A program made the position numbers and the translations under genes. The notes under the pieces are model-generated. The model had not been told where the DNA came from, searched no databases, and saw only the letters and a list, made by a program, of their open reading frames with translations. From Streptomyces gardneri (GTDB lineage Bacteria > Actinomycetota > Actinomycetes > Streptomycetales > Streptomycetaceae), in contig NZ_BJMN01000038.1 in assembly GCF_006539185.1 (NCBI RefSeq), positions 42,125 to 106,124 on the forward strand: a DNA stretch of 64,000 bases, written 5' to 3'. Every line of letters starts with the position of its first letter. The first letter of the stretch is position 1. Positions 1-8,063 of the stretch are shown here, one piece after another.

Positions 1-2
1 CC

Positions 3-584
3 GCCGGCGTGAAGCCGAACCCGGCGCTCTCCCGCTTCGGTCTGCCGCTCGGCCCCCGCGGCCACGTGGACTGCAACGAGAAGCTCCAGATCAACGGCCT
101 GGACTACGCCTGGGCCGCCGGCGACAACGCCCAGGTCCCGGACATGGTCGGCCGCAAGGCCGGCAACCCGAACGCCTGGTGCCCGCCGAACGCCCAGCAC
201 GCGCTGCGCCAGGCCAAGGTCCTCGGCGACAACGTGGTGGCCGGTATGCGCGGCTTCCCGCAGAAGGAGTACAGCCACGCCAACAAGGGCGCGGTGGCTG
301 GTCTCGGCCTGCACAAGGGCGTCGCGATGATCGTCATGGGCAAGGTGAAGATCAAGCTCAAGGGCCGTCTCGCCTGGTACATGCACCGTGGCTACCACGG
401 CATGGCCATGCCGACCTGGAACCGCAAGATCCGCGTCTTCGCGGACTGGACCCTCGCGATGTTCCTCAAGCGCGAGGTCGTCTCGCTCGGCGCCATCGAG
501 ACGCCGCGCGAGGAGTTCTACGAGGCCGCCAAGCCCGCTCCCGCCCCGGCCGCCCCGGCGCAGGAGAAGGCCAAGGCCTCCTGA
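3..584 (+). CDS. Type II NADH dehydrogenase (NAD(P)/FAD-dependent oxidoreductase), 3' part
   Basis: The gene enters from the left edge; only about 193 C-terminal codons are visible and the true start lies upstream. The product should be a membrane-associated single-subunit NADH:quinone oxidoreductase. Visible support: the FAD-contacting block WAAGDNAQVPD, where the GD pair is typical of the C-terminal FAD motif of this family, followed by a conserved NPNAWCPPNAQHALRQ block and a basic, hydrophobic C-terminal helical region of the kind that docks to the membrane. The last ~20 residues form an Ala/Pro/Lys tail. The in-frame GTG at 9 is internal, not a start. Family assignment is by motif; quinone specificity cannot be seen. 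Confidence 0.85.
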   Translation, partial: AGVKPNPALSRFGLPLGPRGHVDCNEKLQINGLDYAWAAGDNAQVPDMVGRKAGNPNAWCPPNAQHALRQAKVLGDNVVAGMRGFPQKEYSHANKGAVAGLGLHKGVAMIVMGKVKIKLKGRLAWYMHRGYHGMAMPTWNRKIRVFADWTLAMFLKREVVSLGAIETPREEFYEAAKPAPAPAAPAQEKAKAS

Positions 585-666
585 GGCACAGCAGTACCCG
601 CACCACTCGCCGTACTCGTAGGACCAGTAGCACCAGCACCACCAGCAGTACAGCAACACCCCGCAA

Positions 667-700
667 AGGGCCGTCCGCCATCCGTGGTGCGGACGGCCCT
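667..700 (+). terminator. Intrinsic terminator after NADH dehydrogenase
   Basis: Perfect 12-bp inverted repeat (667-678 with 689-700, arm AGGGCCGTCCGC) with a 10-nt loop, followed by TTCGCGTGTTTT. It lies 83 bp after the stop codon. The stretch in between carries a degenerate AGTA/CCAGCACC repeat and no gene. Confidence 0.75.
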
Positions 701-809
701 TCGCGTGTTTTGCCAACGCGTTGCGCTGTGCCGGGATGGGAAACACCTACACAGGGTGTTCCCTTGGTGACGAGCATTTCTGGGGCACGAGATCACGGAG
801 GTGTGCATC

Positions 810-2123
810 ATGGCCGACGCCGCGTCGCGGCTGACGACTCTCGCCGAGGAGCTCCTCGGAGGACCGCTCCCGGTGCGACTGCGAGCCTGGGACGGCAGCG
901 AAGCCGGCCCCGCCGGGGCCCCCGTACTGATCGTCCGCGACCGCCGCGCCCTGCGGAGAATGATCTGGAAGCCCGGCGAACTGGGCCTGGCCCGCGCCTG
1001 GGTGGCCGGAGAGCTCGACGTCGACGGGGACCTGTACGAGGTACTGGACCGGATCTCGGGCCTCCTCTGGGAGCGCCCCGAGGACACCAGGAGCCGCCTC
1101 ACGGCCCTGCGCGACTCCGTACGCGACCCGAAGCTCCGCTCCGCCGCCCGCGCCCTGCTGCGGCTCGCCGGACCCCTGCCGCCCCCGCCGCCGCCCGCCG
1201 AGGAGATGCGCGGCCGCAGCGGGCACAGCCACAGCAGACGCCGCGACAAGCAGGCGATCAGTCACCACTACGACGTGGGCAACGACTTCTACGAGATCGT
1301 CCTCGGCCCGTCCATGGTCTACTCCTGCGCCTACTGGACGGCGGACGGCACCCTGGAGGACGCCCAGCGCGACAAGCTGGACCTCATCGCCCGCAAGCTG
1401 AACCTGAAGGAGGGCGACCGGCTCCTCGACGTGGGCTGCGGCTGGGGCTCCATGGCCATCCACGCCGCCCGCGAGTACGGCGCCAAGGTCGTCGGCATCA
1501 CCCTCTCCCGCGAGCAGGCGACGTACGCCCGCAAGCGCGTCGCCGACGAGGGCCTGACGGACCTGGTCGAGATCCGGGTCCAGGACTACCGGGACGTCAC
1601 GGACGGCCCGTACGACGCGATCTCCTCGATCGGCATGGCCGAGCACGTCGGGGCCGTGAAGTACCGGGAGTACGCGGACACCCTGTACGGGCTCCTCAGG
1701 CCCGGCGGACGGCTCCTCAACCACCAGATCTCGCGCCGCCCCGAACCCGACGAGACGGCCTACGAGATCGACCCCTTCATCGACGCGTACGTCTTCCCCG
1801 ACGGCGAGCTCGCCCCCATGGGCCGGACCCTGTCCACCCTGGAGGACGCCGGCTTCGAGGTCCGCGACGTCGAGGCGATCCGCGAGCACTACGCGCTGAC
1901 GCTGCGCCGCTGGGTGGCCAACCTGGAGCGTGACTGGACCCGGGCGGTCCGGCTCACCTCGCCCGGCCGGGCCCGCATCTGGCGGCTCTACATGGCGGCC
2001 TCCGCCGTCTCCTTCGAACGCAACCGGATCGGCGTGAACCAGTTCCTCGCGGTGAAGACGCCGGTATCGGGGAGGAGCGGGACGGCGCTGCGGCCGCGCG
2101 TCTGGAACGAGAAGACGGCCTGA
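810..2123 (+). CDS. Cyclopropane-fatty-acyl-phospholipid synthase family methyltransferase
   Basis: A 437-residue SAM-dependent methyltransferase expected to add a methylene or methyl group to double bonds of membrane phospholipid acyl chains. The core shows the family signature SHHYDVGNDFYEIVLG near residues 152-168, then the SAM-binding motif LLDVGCGWG around residue 205 and ITLSREQ. Length is normal for the family (about 400-440). ATG 810 is chosen over the in-frame GTG 801 because GGAGG at 797-801 sits 8 nt upstream of the ATG. The gene is monocistronic, with terminators before and after it. Cyclopropane synthase versus a methyltransferase making branched fatty acids cannot be separated by eye. 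Confidence 0.88.
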   Translation: MADAASRLTTLAEELLGGPLPVRLRAWDGSEAGPAGAPVLIVRDRRALRRMIWKPGELGLARAWVAGELDVDGDLYEVLDRISGLLWERPEDTRSRLTALRDSVRDPKLRSAARALLRLAGPLPPPPPPAEEMRGRSGHSHSRRRDKQAISHHYDVGNDFYEIVLGPSMVYSCAYWTADGTLEDAQRDKLDLIARKLNLKEGDRLLDVGCGWGSMAIHAAREYGAKVVGITLSREQATYARKRVADEGLTDLVEIRVQDYRDVTDGPYDAISSIGMAEHVGAVKYREYADTLYGLLRPGGRLLNHQISRRPEPDETAYEIDPFIDAYVFPDGELAPMGRTLSTLEDAGFEVRDVEAIREHYALTLRRWVANLERDWTRAVRLTSPGRARIWRLYMAASAVSFERNRIGVNQFLAVKTPVSGRSGTALRPRVWNEKTA

Positions 2124-2135
2124 CGCGGATACGGC

Positions 2136-2173
2136 GAAGGGCCGGTCTCCCCGAGCGGGGAGACCGGCCCTTC
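2136..2173. terminator. Bidirectional terminator between convergent genes
   Basis: Perfect 17-bp stem (2136-2152 with 2157-2173) closed by the tetraloop GAGC. It lies between the convergent methyltransferase and ABC permease stop codons and probably serves both. Confidence 0.85.
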
Positions 2174-2186
2174 CTGTCGTACGGGA

Positions 2187-4718
2187 CTACTCGGCCTTGA
2201 TCGCGGAGAGCATGTTCAGCTTCGCCGCGCTCCGGGCCGGCCACAGGGAGGCGAGGACGCCGACCAGGGCGGCCAGGATCAGGAAGATCCCGATCCGGTC
2301 CCAGGGCAGGACCAGGGCGTAGCCCGGGATCTGCTCCTTGATGGTCTCGCCGATCGCCCAGCCGAGGAACGAGCCGAGGCCGATGCCGACGACCGCGCCG
2401 AACACCGAGATGACCACGGCCTCCAGACGGACCATCCGCTTCACCCGGCGCCGGTCGAGGCCGATCGCCCGCAGCATGCCGATCTCCTGCTGGCGCTCGA
2501 AGACGGACATCGCGAGGGTGTTGACGACGCCGAGGACCGCGATGATCAGGGCCATGCCGAGCAGCCCGTACATGATGTTGAGGAGCAGGTTGATCGGGCC
2601 GCCGAAGGAGTCACGGATGCCCTTGTGGTCCAGCACCGTGATGTCGGGGTTGTCGCCCATGGCCTTGGCCAGGGCCCGCTCGTTGGCCGCGCTCGCGCCG
2701 CCTTCGGTGGAGACGAAGATCTGACGGATCTCCGCCCGCTCCTCGTGCGCGGTGACCAGCTTGTGGTCGATGAGGACCGGCGAGAGGAACTCGTTGGGCT
2801 CGAAGACCGCGCCGACGGTGAGCTTGCCCTTCTGCTTGTCGAGGTACTCGACGGGGACGGTGTCGCCGACCTTCAGGCCGCGCTTCGTGGCGGTCTTCTC
2901 GTCGACGGCGATCCCGCCCTTGCCGAGGGAGGACAGCGAGCCGTCCACGACGGTGAGCTTGAGGACCTTCTCGACGTCGCCGGGGGTGACGCCGGAGGCC
3001 GAGACGTACGAGCCCTTGATGTCGAGCGCGCCCGCCTGCTGCGGGGAGATCGCCGTGACGCCCGGAGCCTTCTCCAGGGCGGTCAGCGCCTCCTTGCTGA
3101 GGCTGTTGCCGCTGGCCATGGAGACCATGTAGTCGGCCTTGACCTGGTCGGTCGTCGCCTTGTCGAGGGCCGTGCCGACGGTCGCGCCGAGCACGGAGAG
3201 GCCGGTGACGAGGGTCAGGCCGATGGCGAGCGCGGAGGCGGTGGCGCCGGTGCGGCGCGGGTTGCGGACCGCGTTGAGGCCGGCGAGCTTGCCGGAGACC
3301 CCGAAGACGTTCACGAAGAGCGGGCGGATCACGGCGATCACGGGCCGGGACAGGAACGGGATCAGCACGATCACGCCCATGAGGGTGAGGAACGCGCCGC
3401 CCGCGATGAGCATGCGGCCCTCGTCGCCACCCTGGCCGGCGCCGAGCACGATCAGGACCGCGCCGAGCGCGGTGAGCGCGGCGCCGATGGAGTTCCGTAC
3501 GACGAGCGACTTGGTGCTTGCGGTGGCGTGGACGCTGCTCATGGCGGCGACCGGCGGGATCTTCGCGGCGCGGCGGCCGGGCAGCCAGGCGGCGAGCATC
3601 GTGATCAGGACGCCGACGGCGAAGGCGCTGACGGCCGGGGTGGCGGTGAGGACCAGATCGCCGCCGGGGACCTTCATCTCGAAGGCGCTCATGGCCGAGC
3701 GGAGTCCGACGGCCAGGCCGATGCCGAACACGTAGCCGACGGCGGAGGCGGCCAGGCCGACCAGACCGGCCTCGGCGAGGACGGAGCGGGTGATCTGCTT
3801 GCGCGAGGCGCCGACGGCGCGCATCAGCGCCAGTTCCTTGGTGCGCTGCGCGACCAGCATGGTGAAGGTGTTGGAGATCAGGAAGATGCCGACGAAGAGC
3901 GCGATGCCCGCGAAGCCGAGGAGCACCTGGTTGAGCGCGCCGAGGCCGGCCTCGATGTCCTTGGCCTGCTGCTCGGCGAGGGCCTCGCCGGTCTGCGCGG
4001 TGGCGGCCTTCGGGACGACCTTGAGGACCTCGTCGAGGAGCTTGTCGGCGTTCGTGCCGGGCGCGGCGGTGACGGTCAGGCTCCGGTAGAACCCGGGCTT
4101 GAGGTAGAGCTGCTGCGCGACGGAGGAGTCGAAGACGACGAGGCTGCCGCCGGCGTTGACGGCGCCGTCCTCGGTGGTGAAGACGCCGGAGAGCTCGTAC
4201 TCCTTCACGGGTCCCGTGGTCGCGACGCGGACGGTGTCGCCGACCTTGTAGCCGCCCTTGTCCGCGGTGTCCTTGTCGAGCGCGACCTGCCCGTCCCGGA
4301 CGGGTCCCGCACCCGTGGCGAAGGTGTACGCGCGGTCCTTGCCGTCCTTGCCGGGGGCGAAGTTGGTGCCCTTGTTGGACCAGCCGACGCCGATCAGCTT
4401 GCCGTTCTTGTCGGGCACACCGGCGAAGCCGTCGACGCGGGGGGTGACGGAGGCGACCCCGTCGAGCCCGGCGACCTTGTCGACGTCCTTCTGGGAGAGG
4501 CCGGGGGCCTTCCGGGCCTGCTCGGGGTTCGGGTACATCTCGACGGCGACGGCGACGTCGTCGTAGCTCTTGGCCGACTGGTTGCGGAAGGCCTGGCCGA
4601 GGGTGTCGGTGAAGACGAGGGTGCCGGAGACGAAGGCCACGCCGAGCATCACGGCGAGGACGGTCATCAGCAGCCGCGCCTTGTGCGCGAGGACGTTGCG
4701 CAGGGCGGTACGGAACAT
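2187..4718 (-). CDS. ABC transporter permease, FtsX/MacB family
   Basis: An 843-residue membrane permease with two FtsX-type cores. It has an N-terminal transmembrane helix (about residues 18-40) followed by a large extracytoplasmic MacB-like domain. A three-helix FtsX bundle near 265-390 contains LALMRAVGASRKQI; a second extracytoplasmic domain and a second bundle near 710-840 contain IGMLRAIGLDRRRV. The duplicated architecture is typical of actinobacterial exporters of lipids, peptides or drugs. The cognate ATPase gene lies just upstream on the same strand, separated by a 194-bp repeat element. The start is ATG at 4718, with a weak AGGA upstream. Substrate unknown. Confidence 0.9.
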   Translation of the reverse strand: MFRTALRNVLAHKARLLMTVLAVMLGVAFVSGTLVFTDTLGQAFRNQSAKSYDDVAVAVEMYPNPEQARKAPGLSQKDVDKVAGLDGVASVTPRVDGFAGVPDKNGKLIGVGWSNKGTNFAPGKDGKDRAYTFATGAGPVRDGQVALDKDTADKGGYKVGDTVRVATTGPVKEYELSGVFTTEDGAVNAGGSLVVFDSSVAQQLYLKPGFYRSLTVTAAPGTNADKLLDEVLKVVPKAATAQTGEALAEQQAKDIEAGLGALNQVLLGFAGIALFVGIFLISNTFTMLVAQRTKELALMRAVGASRKQITRSVLAEAGLVGLAASAVGYVFGIGLAVGLRSAMSAFEMKVPGGDLVLTATPAVSAFAVGVLITMLAAWLPGRRAAKIPPVAAMSSVHATASTKSLVVRNSIGAALTALGAVLIVLGAGQGGDEGRMLIAGGAFLTLMGVIVLIPFLSRPVIAVIRPLFVNVFGVSGKLAGLNAVRNPRRTGATASALAIGLTLVTGLSVLGATVGTALDKATTDQVKADYMVSMASGNSLSKEALTALEKAPGVTAISPQQAGALDIKGSYVSASGVTPGDVEKVLKLTVVDGSLSSLGKGGIAVDEKTATKRGLKVGDTVPVEYLDKQKGKLTVGAVFEPNEFLSPVLIDHKLVTAHEERAEIRQIFVSTEGGASAANERALAKAMGDNPDITVLDHKGIRDSFGGPINLLLNIMYGLLGMALIIAVLGVVNTLAMSVFERQQEIGMLRAIGLDRRRVKRMVRLEAVVISVFGAVVGIGLGSFLGWAIGETIKEQIPGYALVLPWDRIGIFLILAALVGVLASLWPARSAAKLNMLSAIKAE

Positions 4719-4770
4719 GGGTGTGTCCTGAAGGAGGGTGGGGCGGACGGAGGGGTCGGAGGCCGCGCTA

Positions 4771-4964
4771 GGGGGTGTCTTGTCGATCAGGCCGGATCAG
4801 GGAGCGGCGTCTGGTGCCGTGCATCGCAAGGCGGAGGAGGGAGTCGACGCGGTGGGGGCACCTCCCGTGCCCGAAGGGCTACGGGGGACGTCGGCGAGTG
4901 ACGACAACGCGGCGAGGTGCGGTGCCAGGCGTCGCGAGCCCGGCCTGATCGGCAAGGCACCCCC
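4771..4964. repeat. MITE-like inverted-repeat element, long copy
   Basis: A 194-bp palindromic element in the spacer between the ABC ATPase and permease genes. Its ends are 23-bp imperfect inverted repeats: GGGGGTGTCTTGTCGATCAG at 4771-4790 (continuing GCC) against GGCCTGATCGGCAAGGCACC at 4942-4961 (continuing CCC). Inside, a second imperfect stem pairs roughly 4808-4830 with 4914-4935. A 60-bp derivative of the same element lies at 43788-43847. It encodes no plausible protein. It may act as a long RNA hairpin that lowers expression of the permease relative to the ATPase; that role is inferred. Confidence 0.75.
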
Positions 4965-4971
4965 TGAGGCG

Positions 4972-5742
4972 TCAGCTCGTACGGCCCTTGGCGTCGAAGG
5001 CCTTCATGCGGTCGAGCACCCCGTCGGCCGTCGGGTTCAGCATCTCGTCGACGATCCGGCCGTCCGCGAGGAAGATCACGCGGTCCGCGTAGGAGGCGGC
5101 GACCGGGTCGTGGGTGACCATGACGACGGTCTGGCCCAGCTCGCGGACCGAGTTGCGCAGGAAGCCGAGGACCTCGGCGCCCGAGCGCGAGTCCAGGTTT
5201 CCGGTCGGCTCGTCACCGAAGATGATCTCGGGGCGGGAGGCCAGGGCGCGGGCGACGGCCACGCGCTGCTGCTGGCCGCCGGAGAGCTCGGTGGGGCGGT
5301 GGCTGAGGCGGGCGGAGAGGCCGAGCATGTCGATGACCTGCTGGACCCACTGCTTGTCGGCCTTGCGGCCGGCGATGTCCATCGGCAGCGTGATGTTCTC
5401 CAGCGCCGTCAGCGTCGGCAGCAGGTTGAAGGCCTGGAAGATGAAGCCGATCTTGTCCCGGCGGAGCTGCGTGAGCTGCTTGTCCTTCAGCGTGGAGAGC
5501 TCCGTCTCGCCGATCCGCACCGAGCCGGAGGAGAAGGAGTCCAGACCGGCGACGCAGTGCATCAGGGTCGACTTGCCGGAGCCGGAGGGGCCCATGATCG
5601 CGGTGAACTCGCCCTGCCGGAAGTCGACGGTGACGTGGTCGAGCGCGACCACCTGGGTCTCGCCCTGGCCGTAGACCTTCGAGAGATCCGTGGCGCGGGC
5701 GGCCACCGCGGTGGCGCGGGACACGGTGGGGGTGGTGGTCAC
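4972..5742 (-). CDS. ABC transporter ATP-binding protein, LolD/MacB-like
   Basis: A 256-residue nucleotide-binding subunit that should power the FtsX-type permease encoded downstream. All ABC motifs are intact: Walker A GPSGSGKST, Q-loop QAFNLLP, signature LSGGQQQR, Walker B IIFGDEPTGNLDS and switch His in VMVTHD. The start is GTG at 5742, with CAGGAG about 9 nt upstream. An upstream extension to 5946 is open but lacks a ribosome site and has non-coding composition. The gene is first in a two-gene transcription unit, with the repeat element between it and the permease. Confidence 0.92.
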   Translation of the reverse strand: MTTTPTVSRATAVAARATDLSKVYGQGETQVVALDHVTVDFRQGEFTAIMGPSGSGKSTLMHCVAGLDSFSSGSVRIGETELSTLKDKQLTQLRRDKIGFIFQAFNLLPTLTALENITLPMDIAGRKADKQWVQQVIDMLGLSARLSHRPTELSGGQQQRVAVARALASRPEIIFGDEPTGNLDSRSGAEVLGFLRNSVRELGQTVVMVTHDPVAASYADRVIFLADGRIVDEMLNPTADGVLDRMKAFDAKGRTS

Positions 5743-6013
5743 GAGGGGGACTCCTGTCACTGCGGGGCTGCTGCGGGAACCACTCCATCGTCTCGAGCGT
5801 TCCGGCCCGGGACGTCCGTCCACGTGCCCGTTCTCGGGGCAGTCTCGAGTCGGACCGGAGCCCTCTCCCCTCCTCCTGAGGTATGACGGCGTCCCTGAGA
5901 GTCGGCATCGAGCCGAGGTGACAGACGTTCGGCGACTTTTCGTCATTCCGATGGGCTCGGCTTTGCGCCTGCGACCCCTGTCACAGTTGGGCGAAAAAGC
6001 CCCTCACCTGCAC

Positions 6014-6033
6014 TGACGCACCCTCAGGCGTCA
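6014..6033. promoter_or_regulatory. Small inverted repeat upstream of bldA and the ABC operon
   Basis: TGACGC (6014-6019) and GCGTCA (6028-6033) form a 6-bp dyad separated by 8 nt, followed by an unusually AT-rich AATAAAATAAGA stretch. It sits in the divergent control region between the ABC ATPase gene (minus) and the tRNA gene (plus). It could be an operator or a weak hairpin; I cannot tell which. Confidence 0.35.
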
Positions 6034-6122
6034 ATAAAATAAGACAACATCGGGTCGATGTTCCGCTGAACGAGGGATAGGGCCCCGATAGGCTCCAGTG
6101 CCAACGCGGAGCTTCGCGCAAC

Positions 6123-6209
6123 GCCCGGATGGTGGAATACGCAGACACGGCGAGCTTAAACCTCGCTGGCCTTCGGGCCGTACCGGTTCAAGTCCGGTTC
6201 CGGGCACCA
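6123..6209 (+). tRNA. bldA: tRNA-Leu, anticodon UAA (bldA type)
   Basis: A class II leucine tRNA of 87 nt with encoded CCA. The acceptor arm pairs GCCCGGA (6123-6129) with TCCGGGC (6199-6205). The anticodon stem GCGAG/CTCGC closes a seven-base loop CTTAAAC, so the anticodon is TAA (6157-6159), which reads UUA. The long variable arm is GGCC-TTCG-GGCC and the T-arm holds GGTTCAAGTCC. In Streptomyces this is the bldA tRNA, whose activity limits translation of the few genes containing TTA codons, mainly in development and secondary metabolism. In this window only the gene at 28424-30073 appears to have an in-frame TTA. Confidence 0.95.
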
Positions 6210-6212
6210 ACC

Positions 6213-6240
6213 CGGGCCGCAGGCGAGTGCCTGGGGCCCG
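6213..6240 (+). terminator. Hairpin after bldA
   Basis: Two stacked stems, CGGGCC/GGCCCG (6213-6218 with 6235-6240) and CAGGC/GCCTG (6220-6224 with 6229-6233) around a GAGT loop, directly after the tRNA. Probably the tRNA terminator or processing signal. Confidence 0.55.
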
Positions 6241-6395
6241 GTGGCTTCGGTCCCGCTCGGTTCCCCCGACGGTTCTCCTCACGGGCCTTCCCGGCGGGCG
6301 GGAAAAGATCCTCCCCGAGCACTAGGGAGTTTCTTTTGCCTACGCATTACTCTTGACGCAAGGCCGCGCCGTGCGGTCCGCCATGGAGGAGTGAG

Positions 6396-7295
6396 ATGAG
6401 GAGCAGTAACCCGGTCTTCTCGCGACGGGGGTTCAGCCGCGACAACGGCACCGCGGGCTTCGGCCAGCAGCCGCAGGCCGGGGGCCCCGCCGTAGGAACC
6501 AACCCGTACGCCACCGGCAACCCGTACGCCGAGGGCGCGACGAACCCCTACGCCACCAACCCGTACGCCCCGCAGGACGCGCAGGTCGGCGCCCCGCAGC
6601 AGGCTCGCGGCAACGTGATGACGATCGACGACGTCGTGAGCCGTACGGCCATGACGCTCGGCACGGTCGTGCTCACCGCCGTCCTGTCCTGGTTCCTGCT
6701 GCCGGTCGACTCGGCCAACCTGGGCAAGTCCTACGGCATCGCCATCGGCGCCGCCCTGGTCGCCTTCGTCCTGGCGATGGTGCAGTCCTTCAAGCGCAAG
6801 CCGTCTCCTGCGCTGATCCTGGGCTACGCGGCCTTCGAGGGCGTCTTCCTCGGTGTGATCTCGGCCGCCGTCTCGACGTACATCGCCGACGGCGTGGTCA
6901 TCCAGGCGGTCCTGGGCACGATGGCGGTCTTCGCCGGTGTCCTGATCGCCTACAAGATGGGCTGGATCCGGGTCAACCGACGCTTCTACGGCTTCGTGAT
7001 GGCCGCCGCCATGGGCTTCATGCTGCTCATGGTCGTCAACCTGCTGTTCGCCGTCTTCGCCGGCGGTGACGGCCTCGGCTTCCGCAGCGGTGGCCTCGGC
7101 ATCCTCTTCGGTGTCATCGGCGTCATCCTGGGCGCCTGCTTCCTCGCCCTCGACTTCAAGCAGGTCGAGGACGGCGTGAACTACGGCGCGCCGCGCGAGG
7201 AGGCCTGGCTGGCCGCCTTCGGTCTCACCATGACCCTGGTGTGGATCTACCTGGAGATGCTGCGTCTGCTGTCGATCCTGCAGGGCGACGACTGA
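6396..7295 (+). CDS. Bax inhibitor-1/YccA family membrane protein
   Basis: A 299-residue integral membrane protein. Residues 1-70 are soluble and low complexity, with five NPYA copies; residues ~85-299 hold about seven hydrophobic helices typical of the BI-1/YccA family, including GYAAFEGVFLG and the C-terminal LALDFKQVEDGVNYG block. Family members are proposed ion channels or stress regulators; the role in actinobacteria is not settled. ATG 6396 has GGAGGAG at 6385-6391. A strong terminator follows at 7314, so the gene is monocistronic. Confidence 0.88.
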   Translation: MRSSNPVFSRRGFSRDNGTAGFGQQPQAGGPAVGTNPYATGNPYAEGATNPYATNPYAPQDAQVGAPQQARGNVMTIDDVVSRTAMTLGTVVLTAVLSWFLLPVDSANLGKSYGIAIGAALVAFVLAMVQSFKRKPSPALILGYAAFEGVFLGVISAAVSTYIADGVVIQAVLGTMAVFAGVLIAYKMGWIRVNRRFYGFVMAAAMGFMLLMVVNLLFAVFAGGDGLGFRSGGLGILFGVIGVILGACFLALDFKQVEDGVNYGAPREEAWLAAFGLTMTLVWIYLEMLRLLSILQGDD

Positions 7296-7313
7296 CGCGT
7301 CTGAGCTCGGGGG

Positions 7314-7349
7314 AAGGGCCCGTCCGGCTTCGTGCCGGGCGGGCCCTTT
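7314..7349. terminator. Terminator after BI-1 gene
   Basis: A 15-16 bp stem beginning AAGGGCCCGTCCGGC (7314-7328) with its partner at 7334-7349, loop TTCGT, one G:T pair. It lies between the BI-1 gene and the convergent TetR gene and can serve both. Confidence 0.8.
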
Positions 7350-7394
7350 CCGCGTTTCCCGGACGGGCCCTAAGTCCTGTCCGCCGGACAGGGC

Positions 7395-7955
7395 CTACCG
7401 CGCGGCGGCGTCGAGGAGGACGCGGGCCGCGGCCTTCGCCTGGGCGGCGGGCTCCGGGGAACCGGTGATGCCCGCGACGACCATGGCGCCGTTGGCAAGC
7501 AGGGCGAGCTGGTCGGCGAGCGCGGGCGGGGCGCCGAGGGCGTCCGTCTGCGCGGCGAGGTACGCCCGCAGGGCCTCCTTGTGGTCGCGCGCGAGCGTGG
7601 TGACGTTCGGGGCGACGCCGCCGAGCTCCCCGAAGGTGTTGATGAACGCACAGCCGCGGAAGCCGGGCTCGGCGAACCAGGAGCCGAGCCAGTCGAAGAC
7701 CGCGAGCGCCCGCTCGTAGGGGCCGTCGGCGACCCGCGCTCCGTGCGCCGCGAGGGCGTCTCGGACGGCCCCGTCGCGGCGCCGCAGGACCGCCTCGACC
7801 AGGACGTCCTTGGAGGGGAAGAGCTGGTAGAGGCGCTTGAGCGAGACCCCTGAGGCAGTGCGGAGCGCGTCCATGCCGACCGCCTGCACTCCGCGCTCGT
7901 CGAAGAGCCGCTCGGCGGTGTCGAGCACCTTCAGTTCGGCGGCTTCCGCGTCCAT
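7395..7955 (-). CDS. TetR/AcrR family transcriptional regulator
   Basis: A 186-residue dimeric repressor of the usual TetR size. The N-terminal helix-turn-helix is visible (GVQAVGMDALRTASGVSLKR then LYQLFPSKD, about residues 23-52); the C-terminal half is a helical ligand-binding domain with GCAFINTFGELG. ATG 7955 is preferred because it has AAGGGG about 9 nt upstream, whereas the upstream ATG at 7985 lies inside an operator-like palindrome and has no ribosome site. It is divergently transcribed from the alpha/beta hydrolase at 8064, its likely target along with its own gene. Effector unknown. Confidence 0.88.
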   Translation of the reverse strand: MDAEAAELKVLDTAERLFDERGVQAVGMDALRTASGVSLKRLYQLFPSKDVLVEAVLRRRDGAVRDALAAHGARVADGPYERALAVFDWLGSWFAEPGFRGCAFINTFGELGGVAPNVTTLARDHKEALRAYLAAQTDALGAPPALADQLALLANGAMVVAGITGSPEPAAQAKAAARVLLDAAAR

Positions 7956-7976
7956 CTGCCGATCACCCCTTGCGTA

Positions 7977-7992
7977 GAGAACCATCGTTCTC
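7977..7992. promoter_or_regulatory. Second operator-like dyad in TetR/hydrolase spacer
   Basis: GAGAAC-CATC-GTTCTC: a 16-bp dyad with one central mismatch, sharing both half-sites with the perfect palindrome whose centre lies 35 bp away. Likely a second binding site for the adjacent TetR protein. Confidence 0.6.
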
Positions 7993-8008
7993 GTAGCCTA
8001 CAGGGCAT

Positions 8009-8030
8009 CGGGAGAACGATCGTTCTCCCG
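8009..8030. promoter_or_regulatory. Perfect 22-bp operator palindrome
   Basis: Half-site CGGGAGAACGA (8009-8019) followed by its exact complement (8020-8030). It lies midway between the divergent TetR and alpha/beta hydrolase genes, 34 bp before the hydrolase ATG. This arrangement and length are classic for a TetR-family operator. Confidence 0.8.
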
Positions 8031-8063
8031 TCCGGGAACACCGCACCGGAAACGGGGAACACC

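Noticed and set aside
2625..4901. A 758-codon open frame antisense to the ABC permease gene
   Set aside because: It lacks any family motif, has Gly/Glu/Asp-only low-complexity composition typical of a shadow frame in GC-rich DNA, and the opposite strand encodes a clear FtsX permease.
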